Under the pieces are notes generated by a model that was not told the origin of the DNA, searched no databases, and saw only the letters and a list, made by a program, of their open reading frames with translations. From Spongospora subterranea (Eukaryota > Endomyxa > Phytomyxea > Plasmodiophorida > Plasmodiophoridae), in NCBI GenBank assembly GCA_900404475.1, contig OUQQ01000446.1, positions 1-17,373 of the forward strand: a stretch of DNA of 17,373 bases. Direction: 5' to 3'. The translations under genes and the position numbers were made by a program. This document shows, in pieces, positions 1-8,589 of the stretch. Each line of letters starts with the position of its first letter. Position 1 is the stretch's first letter.

Positions 1-174
1 GTAGACGTCTGTCGGTCTCGGGACCTGTCGCGGCGCGCGCCCCGACGATGACGACGCTGCCGATGAACGCAGCGCCCCCTGGAACGCATCCGACGAAGCC
101 GCACAAGGTACCACCGGACAGGTAATCGTCGTGGCTACACGACGCTCCAGGTCCCGAGACCGACAGACGTCTAC
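1..174. repeat. GC-rich segment closed by 27-bp perfect inverted repeats
   Basis: Bases 1-27 are the exact reverse complement of 148-174, with a spacer of 120 bp. The arms begin GTAGACGTCTGTCGG and end GGGACCTG. The segment is clearly GC-richer than the flanking DNA. No transposase or RNA gene is recognised inside. One plus-strand frame stays open from base 5 to a TAA at 221-223 and is rich in Asp, Ala and Arg, but open frames are common in GC-rich DNA. The repeat starts at the very first base, so the true left end and any target duplication cannot be judged. It could be a small MITE-like element, a cruciform-forming site, or a fold-back artefact at a contig end. Confidence 0.8.
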
Positions 175-551
175 GGACGTTGCTACCTTGACAAACACCC
201 AAATCTCGCGCAGAGCCCGCTAATGGCTCGTTTTATGAATTTTGGACGCTGGAACTAGAATTGATAATCATAATAAAGAACAGAAGCACCTATAGGCTAA
301 GGTATGGCAAAACGAGCTATCTATATATTCAGGTCAAGTTCACCCGAGATCTGTCGTAATTAACGTCAGAGATTATATTTGAATTCAATTGTCCGTCAAA
401 AGGTGTACTGTAGGTCCGTGAGGCCAATGACGGAGTGTGTTGAGTTGGGCTGAAACTCCGGACATGCTGTGACTCGGATGGCTGGGTTACCCACGTTACA
501 ACTCGGTTCGGGCCAGGCGACCACCCCCCGCCAGCCACTTTTAACGAGGTT
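175..551. other. Stretch without a recognisable gene
   Basis: AT-richer DNA between the GC-rich inverted repeat and the first MULE remnant. It contains only short open frames on both strands with no family motif I recognise. It may include the 5' end of the MULE element, but no terminal inverted repeat was identified. Confidence 0.4.
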
Positions 552-1570
552 ATGGCTGCTATGCAGAACAAGTCTGGCACTGAGGACAAGAATTCTGACT
601 TCATCGTTAATGTCGCAACAGCAAGACCTTAAGAATCTGGGTGAGTCGTGTCGATGGTCAAATTTTCACATGGAGTGGCGCGGCAAAGAACGAAACCGCG
701 GTTCACTACAGATGCAAAAAGTACCGGGCAACAATTTTGCGAGCCTAAGGATGCCATTCCACTCTAATTGTGTTAGAACATGGGACGATTCTAGGCCCTT
801 CTGAGCATACGTGCGAATGGCAGATCTCTGCAACAGCAATAGATATGTGACAACAATGTAAGATGTGATGCGCATATTGACTTTTTAGTCATATGTATGT
901 CATAGCCCATGATTTGTATCGCTCAATCGAACGCTGTCTGCGGGATCGATTTGGACTCGCATTAGTTAGGAATCGATGTCCGATAGTATTTTGAAAGTGC
1001 TGACAAAATCGCAAATTTTATGGCGTCTCGCGCGCACGCAAAGGGAGTCGAGCAGCAGATAGGCTTCAAGACATTGAACAGCCAGAATTATCACTTTCGA
1101 ATGGCGGAATGACTCATTTTGTGTTTTAATACCCCGTTTTATGATGGTTCATCGGAGGGGATAATTACCAAGTGGTATATGCTAACATGCCATCTTGTGA
1201 AGGTCCATCGCAGGAGAGAAAGTTATTGGGTGGGGTTTGCCAGTGCTCTACTGTACTTTACGACGTTCGAACGTCCAATGTGTTCATTGACGCAACGCTC
1301 CGGTCTGTGCCTGCTCCTTCTCCCAACTTCTCATCGTCATGGCTAAAGATGACGATTCTGATCTCTATCTACGAGTGTTCTATGTTTTAATAACAGGCAA
1401 ATCTCAACAAAACGTTTATGAATTTGGTTTGTACCAAATCAACGCCGCCGTGGAGGCGGATATATCACCGGGTACCATCTGCTGTTGCTTTGATGTATTG
1501 GGTGCCATCAAACGTACATAACGTGTTCCCCCTCACCCATTTTTTACTCACTTTATCTGATAATCTTGGC
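552..1570 (+). pseudogene. MULE transposase remnant, left copy (FLYWCH-like finger plus DDE core)
   Basis: This is a decayed Mutator-like transposase, an enzyme that would cut and paste its own element in the nucleus. A short frame starts at ATG 552 (MAAMQNKSG...) and stops at 630. Bases 653-850, in another frame, encode a FLYWCH-type zinc finger: HYRCKKYR, then GCHSTLIV, then SEHTCEW, giving the C...C...HxC pattern, with one in-frame TAA at 746. The catalytic core follows from about 880, broken by several frame changes. Key pieces are VYANMPSCEG, the first catalytic Asp in FIDATLRS (codon 1289-1291) and FYVLITGKSQQ. The second acidic motif, DFD in the partner copy, reads CFD here, so that Asp is lost as well. 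The C-terminal part with the catalytic Glu is absent. The family call rests on the IDATF..VPAP and YVLITGKS motifs. Decay and the lost Asp make function very unlikely. Confidence 0.65.
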
Positions 1571-2375
1571 ATATATCCTGCAACCCATCACTGGATGTTT
1601 CGTTCATTGGAAGCACGCCGTTCGTTGACGACTCATGGATATTGGTGTATGCTCAAAATCGTTCAACAGGCTGATGAGGCCTGGCGTTTTAGACGATCAG
1701 ATAAAGTGAGTAAAAATATGGGTGACAGGGAACAAGGTATTCACGATTGAGGGCCCATTAGCTCAACGTCAAAGTCGCAGCAAATGCTCCCTGGAGATAT
1801 ATCCGCCTCCACGGCGGCGTTCATGAATTCTTGTTGAGATTTGCCCGTAATTAAAACATAGAACACGGGTAGATAGAGGTCAAAATCGTCATCTTTAGCC
1901 ATGACAATGAGAAGTTGGGAGAAGGAGCAGGCACAGACCGGAACGTTGCGTCAATGAACACATGGACGTTCGAACGACGTAGAATACAGTAGAGCCCTGG
2001 CAAACCCCACACAATCACTTTCTCGTGCGATGGACCCTCACAAGATGGCATGTTAGCATATACCACCTGGGTAATTATCTCCTGCGATATACCCTCATAA
2101 AACGGGGTATCAAAACACAGAAATGAGTCATTCCGTCATCAGAAGTGATAATTCCTGTTCAACGTCTTGAAGCCTATCTGCTGCTCGACTCCCTTTGCGT
2201 GCTAGAAGCGCCATAAAATATGTGATTTTGTCAGCACTTTCAAAATACTGTCGGACCTCGAGGGTAATTAATTCCTGACTAAAATGCGAGTCCAAATCGC
2301 TTCCGCAGAGAGCGTTCGATTGAGCGACAAATCATCGGCCATGTTATACATATGAATGCATTGTCACAACTAAGG
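880..2375. repeat. Large imperfect palindrome formed by two MULE fragments
   Basis: The left arm is about 880-1570 and the right arm about 1690-2375 in reverse complement, separated by about 120 bp. The arms align almost throughout, with roughly 85% identity by eye and scattered small indels. The two transposase fragments are therefore tail to tail. The left arm has an extra block of about 18 bp at 1421-1438 (ATTTGGTTTGTACCAAAT) that is itself a perfect 7-bp-stem hairpin and is missing from the right arm. A transcript across the region could fold into a long, imperfect double-stranded RNA. Confidence 0.85.
1690..2375 (-). pseudogene. MULE transposase remnant, right copy (DDE core)
   Basis: This is the second copy of the same MULE transposase core, read leftward. 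From about 2340 down it encodes a start-like MADDLSLNRTLS segment, then helical sequence, then VYANMPSCEGPSHEK, VIVWGLPGLYCI, the first-Asp motif FIDATFRS and, after a frame change, FYVLITGKSQQEF and the second-Asp motif DFDVE (Asp codon 1774-1776). It keeps both Asp motifs and so is better preserved than the left copy, but it has stops and frameshifts. I could not find the FLYWCH finger upstream of it (2375-2560), so it looks 5'-truncated. It ends at the palindrome centre, before any catalytic Glu. Recognition is by MULE motif pattern, without an alignment search. Confidence 0.65.
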
Positions 2376-2398
2376 CTCACTGCATCCTCGTAGACTCA

Positions 2399-2488
2399 AT
2401 GCCGATATCGGTCCTGGAGCTCATGAGAATGTCGCAAGACTTCACCGATCCTGAGATGGCGCAAGCAATCGAGGAATACCTGTTTTGA
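2399..2488 (+). other. Short open frame of unknown meaning (29 codons)
   Basis: ATG at 2399 opens a short frame reading MPISVLELMRMSQ then DFTDPEMAQAIEEYLF, ending at TGA 2486-2488. The frame is also open upstream to about 2336. The composition is helix-like and looks coding, which suggests a stranded exon or gene fragment beside the MULE palindrome. I do not recognise a family. Chance occurrence is quite possible at this length. Confidence 0.2.
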
Positions 2489-2559
2489 CCGTGCAGGGCA
2501 ACCCATGGTTTGGTCGAAACGCCCAAGAAAGGATTGAAATTTTTTCATCAAGTTGGAAG

Positions 2560-2790
2560 ACGCGAATTATTGGCTTAAAATCTTGAGCAACACCGAATCT
2601 GAAGCGTCATGGTCGTTGGGCGACCCTAGACGCTGAAATGGAAGTGCTGAATGCGGAGGTGCATACCCTGTTGGGATATGGCGAAATTCGTATTCACCAG
2701 AAGAAGTTTTCCAGGAAATATTTCGGAAAATTGCCCGTTTCACAGGCAATTTCATATACAAAAGGTGGATGACGAAATTGGTCAACAAGT
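2560..2790 (-). pseudogene. Decayed copy of an unrecognised coding fragment (inverted partner)
   Basis: Read leftward, this stretch resembles the plus-strand fragment at 2920-3060: both share an AAACGGGC block, TTTCC-rich sequence and a conserved string around CACTTCCATTTCAGC. In the matching frame it gives HFHFSV then VAQRP and RFRFGVAQ, set against HFHFSIGVAHGRFGDYRVGV in the partner, with a stop in between. It looks like an older and more diverged duplicate. Function is unknown. Confidence 0.35.
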
Positions 2791-2919
2791 TTCAAAAAAG
2801 TGCTTAAGTTAAATATGATCTGTCGGTTCGGGCACTTAATCTGGGTTTTCTGTGATCGTTCTTCTCGTGAATTGCGTTGAAAACCCTACAGGGCATCCAG
2901 CTCCAGTAAATAAAATCGC

Positions 2920-3312
2920 TCGTAAAACGGGCTTATTCCTGGAGAATGTATTTTCCAGGAAATGCTTGGTCTGGCGAATGCACGTAAATATCACACGAGG
3001 GAAAGCATCAACTCGCTCAGCGCTTCCATTTCAGCATCGGAGTCGCCCATGGACGATTCGGAGACTACAGAGTTGGTGTCAGCCCAGCAGGGCCTGGCTT
3101 AACCTTTGCAGATGTCACTGGCATGTTCGTTGCTTTGCTGGAATACCTCTCATGATCAATTTTTCGATCAAAACGTATTCTTTTCCTCAGAACGTCCCAC
3201 ATTTCCTGGAGTCGGGATACACTTCTCGGCGCTCCTCATTCGTCAAAAGCTTGTTGTGCTATTTCCTGTGGTTTACGGAACATCCGATGTGTCTTCTTTC
3301 CCGGTCATTTGA
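2920..3312 (+). pseudogene. Unrecognised coding fragment, probably decayed
   Basis: The frame from 2988 to TGA 3153-3155 reads GKHQLAQRFHFSIG, VAHGRFGDYRVGVSPAG, then PGLTFADVTGMFVALLEYLS. The pattern of charged, Gly and hydrophobic residues looks like real protein, not noise. A second frame picks up at about 3150 (HDQFFDQNVFF, then PTFPGVGIHFSALL) and runs to about 3312, as if a frameshift or unspliced intron separates two parts. There is no convincing start and no known domain. The inverted partner at 2560-2790 suggests that it belongs to a duplicated repeat or transposon. It lies just downstream of the 3' end of the antiporter gene, on the opposite strand. Confidence 0.35.
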
Positions 3313-3348
3313 ATATTAATTGTGTATTTTCGAGGAGTTTCTGCAACC

Positions 3349-6300
3349 TCATAGTGAATAATCCGATCCATAATCGGCCTGCTCCAGGAAGCTCTTTTCA
3401 TCATACCTAACGGTGCGATGGTGCGCCTCAACCGTATTGGCGACCTGGGTCATCACATGCCCTTCCAGTTGATCCCCGAACAGCTCGGAATCGCCATCGG
3501 CGCCCAACAAACCGTGATGCGACCGCTCCTCGCTGTTCACTCTCCTGAACTGTGTCGTCCTCATCACCTTCTTCAATCGTTTCTTGATCAGCTCTTTGGA
3601 CCGATCCGCGAACGCCACTCCCGCCGCTCCCACGAGTTTCGACCGCTCCCGATCTAAGACCCGAATCTGACTGATCCGGAACATGCACGTGATCGACGAC
3701 AGATTGGAAAGGCGCTTATCTATTGAAGCGATCAACCCGACCATGTCCTTCTGATCGATAACGCCCTCTTTGGAGAGCGACAGCAGCTTCTGGCGTTTAT
3801 AATGCAGTAGACGGCGACAGGCCAAGACAGTAACGATGACAGCGTAGAATGCCGGCATGGCTTGGCGATGGCCAGCCAGCAGGGCTTCCGCCTTCTTCAC
3901 CATACTCGATAGGACCTTGTTGATCGCACCGGGGTCAGTCAGCACCTCCTTCGACACCTTCTCCACCACAGTTATATGGGACTCGATGAACGCGTATAGC
4001 ACCTCCAACGACACGAACATGTTCTCCAACATGATCCAATTACCTAAAGCGCGAACCACTCTGCCAAAACAGCAACATGTGAGAACCAGATTCTTGGAAA
4101 CAACTCAAATTGTGCTGAACGGCTGCACGAAAAAAACGAAACCACATTGAATATAATGTTGAAGAGTAAAACTCGAGTGCTAGAACTGACTTGATATCCT
4201 GATACTGTCGAAGCCATGGCGATATAACATTCCTCTCAAGTTTGATTGACAGTGACGACCATTCTGCCCTAAACGGCTGGGACAACGACGGGCGTTTCGA
4301 GCTGCAGGATTCGATTCCGTCATTAGCGGCATCGAACAGCATCCAGACCGCTTCATGGCTCAAATGGTGCGACTCGAACTGCTCTCGGAAATCGGCTTTC
4401 AGAGCGTTGAACAAGGTCAGGACGATCTGAGCGTTGCGGTCGTCCTCGTCAACCCGCGCTAGACGGCGAGAGATTCGCTGTCGCAACTTCATCGATTGCG
4501 TCATCTGTCTCAGTATTCGCAGTTGCATAACCGGCGATGGGCGATCGTGATTCTGGCGATGAACCTCTCCTGCCGATTCCTGATGGGGCTCATCCGCCGT
4601 CAGAATCGGGTCGGGATTCTGCTCGATATCGATGATATGCGCTTTGTCATCGAATCCAAAGAGCTTATCGATAGGCGATGCCGACAATGTGCTGGACAGG
4701 ATTGAGTCGTCAACATGGCGCCCTCGTGGCGATACAATCAACTCCACCATATTGGGATCGGACGGGGTCGCCGTTCCAACGCCCTCCCCTTTGTGTTTGT
4801 GACCCCACGTGATGGTATTTCCCGACGACACTGCCACCGATGATCGCCCTGCGCTTTCTTCGACCTCTCCGGATTCGTGAACACCTTTCTTTCTGACATG
4901 GCGTCGGTCCAACATCCTGGTGAATATCAGGTACGCATCCAGTGGCTCATTATCTTGGAATTCCGGTCGGGCTCTGCCCTCAATCACCGCTTTACTCATG
5001 TCCAGTATCAGATCCTGGACCGACGCCCAATCCACGCCGGCAAAGAACGGGTCGTTCTGGAGCTCGATCACCTTCTCGGGCATATAACTGCATTCGAGCT
5101 CGGCCATGGCCTTATCGAACATGAGCGAGCGATACGGGTTGGGCGGGTGAATATCCAGGAAAACGTAGAGCTTGTCGATCGTGGTCCCGTTGATCAGCAG
5201 GGACAGACAGGTCAGTCCGGCGAGATGGAATACCATCAAATCCTTCGTGCTCTTCGATATGTTCTTATCCAGGTCCATGGCCAGGGCCAGCGCCACCGTC
5301 ATGGCGCCACGCAGCCCGGCCCAGACCACGATCTTGCCCTCGGCGACCGTCATCTGGTAGCCGGTGCGCTGGAGGATCGGCCAGAGGGCGGTGACGGTGA
5401 CGATCCTGGCCAGGATCAGGATCAGGAACAGGGCGGCCATAGTCAACCAGTTGGCGTAAGAGGCGGTGATATCGGGCATGTACATCACGCGATGGAACGA
5501 GACGATCCCCGCCAGGAAGAAGATCAGCGTGTTGCAGAAGAACGCGATCTGCTGCTTAAACGACTCCTCGAATTTGGCCACGTCGGGACTGACGACGTAC
5601 ATTCCCTGAGAGTGGGTTTAAGCAACGAATGGGGGGCAATGGAGCTGGAATATCACCTTGGCCGCCATGAACAATCCGAACACGATGACGGCCAATACAC
5701 CAGAGACGTGGAGAACGGCATCGGCCATGAAATATGCAATGTAGGATCCGGCGAACAACAACGTGATCTCGATATTGCTATCGGTTGAGATATTGGCCAA
5801 CATGGTCGACACGATCAGCGCACAGAAATAACCCCACGACACGCCACCGAACGCCAGCTGGATGAACTTGCCCGTGATCGCCCCGAACGAGGGCGATTCG
5901 CCAACGGCGAGGCCCTTGAAGATCTGGAACAGGACGATGGCGGTGCCGTCATTCAGCAGGGATTCGCCAACAATAGGAGCCGATACACGGTTGGGTACGC
6001 CAAGGCTGTCCAATGTCGTCACAACAGCGACCTGAACTCCATGATCGTCAGAAAATCTAAAACACGACGCGAAACCTTTTTGCAAATGTAACGTTCCCAA
6101 GTCTGCATTTACAGAATCGTATTGTGGTTGGTGTTCAAACAAGTGTATTACCGTATCGGTGGCTGCGAACATTGAACAGAACATGAGGCAATCGGCAAAT
6201 GACCAATTCGCATCAGGAAGAATGAAGTTGAATATGATGTAGACGAACGTGCCCATGAACCCGGTGGCGATCAGGGCGCCAGGACCGGCGAGCCAAAGGC

Positions 6301-6658
6301 TCTGGGCGAACACCTTCCGGAAAACGGGCCAGTCGGTTAGGGACGCCGCCTCAAATAGTAGCGGGGGCAAAAGGATGAAGAAGATGAGGTTGGGATGGAC
6401 CTCCTCGGCCATCTTGATGCTCTCGCCGATCAACCCGAGGTGATAACGGTCGGCCAGCAAGGCTAACACCCCGCCAACGATGAACACGGCGATTGTTAAT
6501 GGTAATGGCTTCTTCAGAAATGAGTAAACCCATTTCAGGACGGCCCCAACAATAACAGCGACGAGGAAGAAGGTCAAAGCGATATCAACCCCTTCGTCGA
6601 ACGAGGCATCGAGCTCAACAAGATGTTCAATCGCCGTTGAAGGATGCACAGCCTCCAT
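3349..6658 (-). CDS. SOS1-like Na+/H+ antiporter (CPA1 family), four exons
   Basis: Predicted plasma-membrane Na+/H+ exchanger of 1,002 aa. Exons are 6658-6152, 6031-5657, 5605-4191 and 4060-3349; they sum to 3,009 bp in frame with a TGA stop. The introns (120, 51 and 130 bp) all have GT...AG ends. About 12 membrane segments lie in residues 24-445, with family motifs LIFFILLPPLLFEA (91-104), the ATDT motif (166-169), GESLLNDGTAIVLF (191-204, with the Asn-Asp ion site at 196-197) and GLRGAMTVALA (391-401). Splicing intron 1 restores an unbroken ATDTVAVV. The cytosolic tail of about 555 aa ends with a helical region (AFIESHITVVEKV, then KEGVIDQKDMVGLI) resembling the SOS1/NHX7 tail. No cyclic-nucleotide domain was recognised. 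The chosen ATG is the first in frame and has G at -3 and +4 (GCAATGG). An extra upstream exon cannot be excluded. The gene appears intact. Confidence 0.9.
6032..6151 (-). other. Intron 1 of the antiporter: 120 bp, divisible by three, no in-frame stop
   Basis: The intron starts GTAATA, ends TTCAG and has a possible branch site TTCTGAC about 20 bases before the end. It lies in phase 0 inside the codon run for the conserved ATD-TV motif. Because it is 40 codons long without a stop, retaining it would insert 40 residues into a membrane helix next to the ion site instead of truncating the protein. Homology favours removal. Confidence 0.75.
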
Positions 6659-6848
6659 TGCAATGACTAGCCACAGCAACGGATTGACGACGATCCGGAA
6701 GAGCGTACAGACAATTTGATCTAAAGGGCGAAAAAGATATCTGACCGTACATGGCCCTTCGCGATGGCGAAACCCACCGCGTTCAGAGAACAATGATTGC
6801 ACACGATCAAGCAACTGATAAAATATTTATGAAAAAACGCCAGAAGGA
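6659..6848 (-). promoter_or_regulatory. Short intergenic region between SWEET stop and antiporter ATG
   Basis: These 190 bp must hold the 3' end of the SWEET transcript and the promoter and 5' leader of the antiporter. Just after the SWEET stop, the minus strand has a T-run followed by CATAAATATTTTATC, AT-rich and plausible for 3'-end formation. The antiporter frame is open upstream of its ATG through this region but without another ATG. No clear TATA box is seen. Confidence 0.35.
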
Positions 6849-7887
6849 TTATGGATATTTAGCGGATCGCCCAGAGCCGTAGATGGCGATCAATGCAAGC
6901 TGCATCAAACCGAAAACCATGGCGATCACACTAGGTGCACATACATATATATCTTTGTCAAGATAACCCCATACGAACCAACAGCAGGCACCGATGGTTG
7001 AGGTTAACGCCGGCAATAACGGAATCGTTCTGGATTGATTGAGCTCATTGGGATATATCATAAAGAGCAGTAACCTACCTGGCCGAATGAGTCCGAAACA
7101 CTTCCGACGTTTTTGACAATGGCGCCATTAGCATGATGATATTCATCAAATTACAGAATACGCCAGCATATTCGGCCTGACTTGCTTTGGGGCTGATGTG
7201 CAAGAATGATTAGGAAATAGCGAACAATTCATGGCGGAATCGTGACGAACATGACTTGGGTAAAGCAGAGAACCCAACAAGAGATAATAGCGAGCAATGT
7301 GCCCATCATGCGATTACGATGGGATCGGTCCTGGACATGGAGATGGTTAGAGGAACACAAAGAATCGTGAAGGGAACTCGATCGACCTTATAAGATGACA
7401 CAGAAAGATGCACTAATAGATATAACGAATACATAAATGTGGCAAAGGCTGTGATCCAAAAGGCCACGACATCATTATTCGGCCCTACGCTCGTTAAGGA
7501 TAGCGGTTAGACACCATCCGATGAAAAGCAATCTCTAAAATTACTGAGTAAATAATATGTGAGCCACATAGTCTGAGATAATGTAGCTGTCCATAATGTT
7601 ATCCTAATAAAACGATTTAATAGACATAACGACATGATGTGAGAGTGATATATTTACCATGCGATTTCTCCAGTATCTCGCCCCTACACAACTGCATCAA
7701 TATTTTTTGGTAATGTGTAAAGCATTCGTCCAACCCGATTAACCATACGAAATAATATAGGAGCAGGGGCTAAAGTAGTTAGCATCGACGCTACAATACA
7801 CAAAAGCTTAACGAAGGGCGGAGCACCAGAAACCAGCGGTGATGCCACATCCTGAATTATATCAGGAGATACATTCGTAATATCCAT
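6849..7887 (-). CDS. SWEET (MtN3/saliva) sugar transporter, seven exons
   Basis: Predicted bidirectional sugar uniporter of 232 aa, normal for SWEETs. Exons: 7887-7735, 7683-7658, 7603-7545, 7484-7387, 7330-7247, 7176-7079 and 7029-6849, totalling 699 bp in frame, ending TAA. Introns are 51, 54, 60, 56, 70 and 49 bp, all GT...AG. Seven membrane segments are seen at about 25-46, 57-79, 83-107, 120-139, 143-161, 176-196 and 200-223. The two MtN3 halves carry LAPAPILFRMV (39-49), TM3 entry LLRPNNDVV (78-86), MAPLSKTSEVF (157-167) and the TM7 stretch APSVIAMVFGLMQL (204-217). SWEETs usually have a substrate-contacting Asn after the TM7 Pro; here it is Ser206. The intron 1 donor (GTTGGA) and the intron 5 boundaries are the least certain; other splice choices would change a few residues. 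The ATG is followed by MDITNVSPD. The gene appears complete. Confidence 0.88.
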
Positions 7888-7990
7888 AACTGTTCAGATT
7901 AGGTTAATTCTTTTCCAATCGCTGCAATAATGATTGCCCTTGACCAGATTCGATGGGATTGCTTAATCCGACCCATGAAGCGCGCGGCCA
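7888..7990 (-). promoter_or_regulatory. Likely SWEET proximal promoter
   Basis: About 100 bp separate the SWEET start codon from the tandem repeat array. On the coding strand there is a GCGATTGGAAAAG stretch, an inverted CCAAT-type box, about 25 bases before the ATG. No TATA box is seen. This is an inference from position. Confidence 0.25.
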
Positions 7991-8368
7991 GCAAAGTCGC
8001 GCAATAACCTCAAACAAGTCCCGCAATAAATTTGAACAAAGTCACGCATAACCTTAAACAAAGTCGTGCAATAACCTCAAACAAGTCGCGCAATAACCTT
8101 AAACAAAGTCACGCAATAACCTCAAACAAAGTCACGAAATAACGTCAAACAAGTCGCGCAATAACCTAGTCACGCAATAACCTCAAACAAAGTCGCGGAA
8201 TAACCTGAAACAAAAGTCACGCAAGAACCTCAAACAAACTCACGCATTGAATTCAAACAAAAATCTCGCAATAACTTCAAACAAGGTTGCGAAATAACCT
8301 CAAACAACCTCGCGCAATAACCTCAAACAAATCGGGCAATAACCTCAAACAAATCGGGCAATAACCTC
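7991..8368. repeat. Tandem array of about 17 degenerate 22-23 bp units
   Basis: A minisatellite with the core GCAATAACCTCAAACAA followed by a variable linker such as AGTCAC, AGTCGC or ATCGG. I count about 17 units. Some lose a base (GCATAACC) and one is shortened by about 5 bp. The two last units are nearly identical, while the central units vary most, which suggests recent growth at the distal edge. The array lies about 100 bp upstream of the SWEET start codon and could affect its expression by copy number, although nothing in the sequence proves this. Confidence 0.95.
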
Positions 8369-8589
8369 GATTCTTTCGCAAATTGAAGCACGTCCCGCAA
8401 GACATCCAACAGACTCGTACTGAAACTGAAGTGTGGATATGGGGGCAGTTGGTTGCAGTGGCACTGCTGATTAGCGAGGTGGCGCATAGCCAAGTCTAGC
8501 ATGGGCGCGTATCGTTGAAACACATTGTCGCAGCCAGACAGCCCCGCAACACAAATATTAAATAAAAAAAATACTGGCTTTTTGTTCAT
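8323..8589 (-). CDS. Possible small secreted protein (88 aa), low confidence
   Basis: The ATG at 8589 lies in an A-rich context (AATAAAAAATGAAC). The first 20 residues look like a signal peptide: a Lys pair (MNKK), a hydrophobic core (VFFLFNICVAGL) and a small-residue site (SGC). The middle (RYAPMLDLAMRHLA, then NQQCHCNQL) has a CxC pair. The last part (DLFEVIARFV) is encoded by the first units of the tandem repeat, so the true 3' end could differ. No family is recognised and no intron was needed. It could be a chance frame, but the combination of start context and signal peptide deserves notice. Confidence 0.25.
   Translation of the reverse strand: MNKKPVFFLFNICVAGLSGCDNVFQRYAPMLDLAMRHLANQQCHCNQLPPYPHFSFSTSLLDVLRDVLQFAKESRLLPDLFEVIARFV

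Noticed and set aside
5..223. Open frame of 72 codons through the GC-rich inverted repeat
   Set aside because: GC-rich DNA gives long open frames by chance; there is no ATG-supported start, no family motif, and both repeat arms would have to be coding.
4877..5788. 303-codon plus-strand open frame opposite the antiporter
   Set aside because: It is the antisense shadow of antiporter exons 2 and 3: repetitive Gln/Asp/Gly/His content and no domain, while the minus strand has clear antiporter motifs.
7991..8368. CRISPR-like array
   Set aside because: Units are contiguous and degenerate with no unique spacers of constant length, and the region is eukaryotic; it is a minisatellite.
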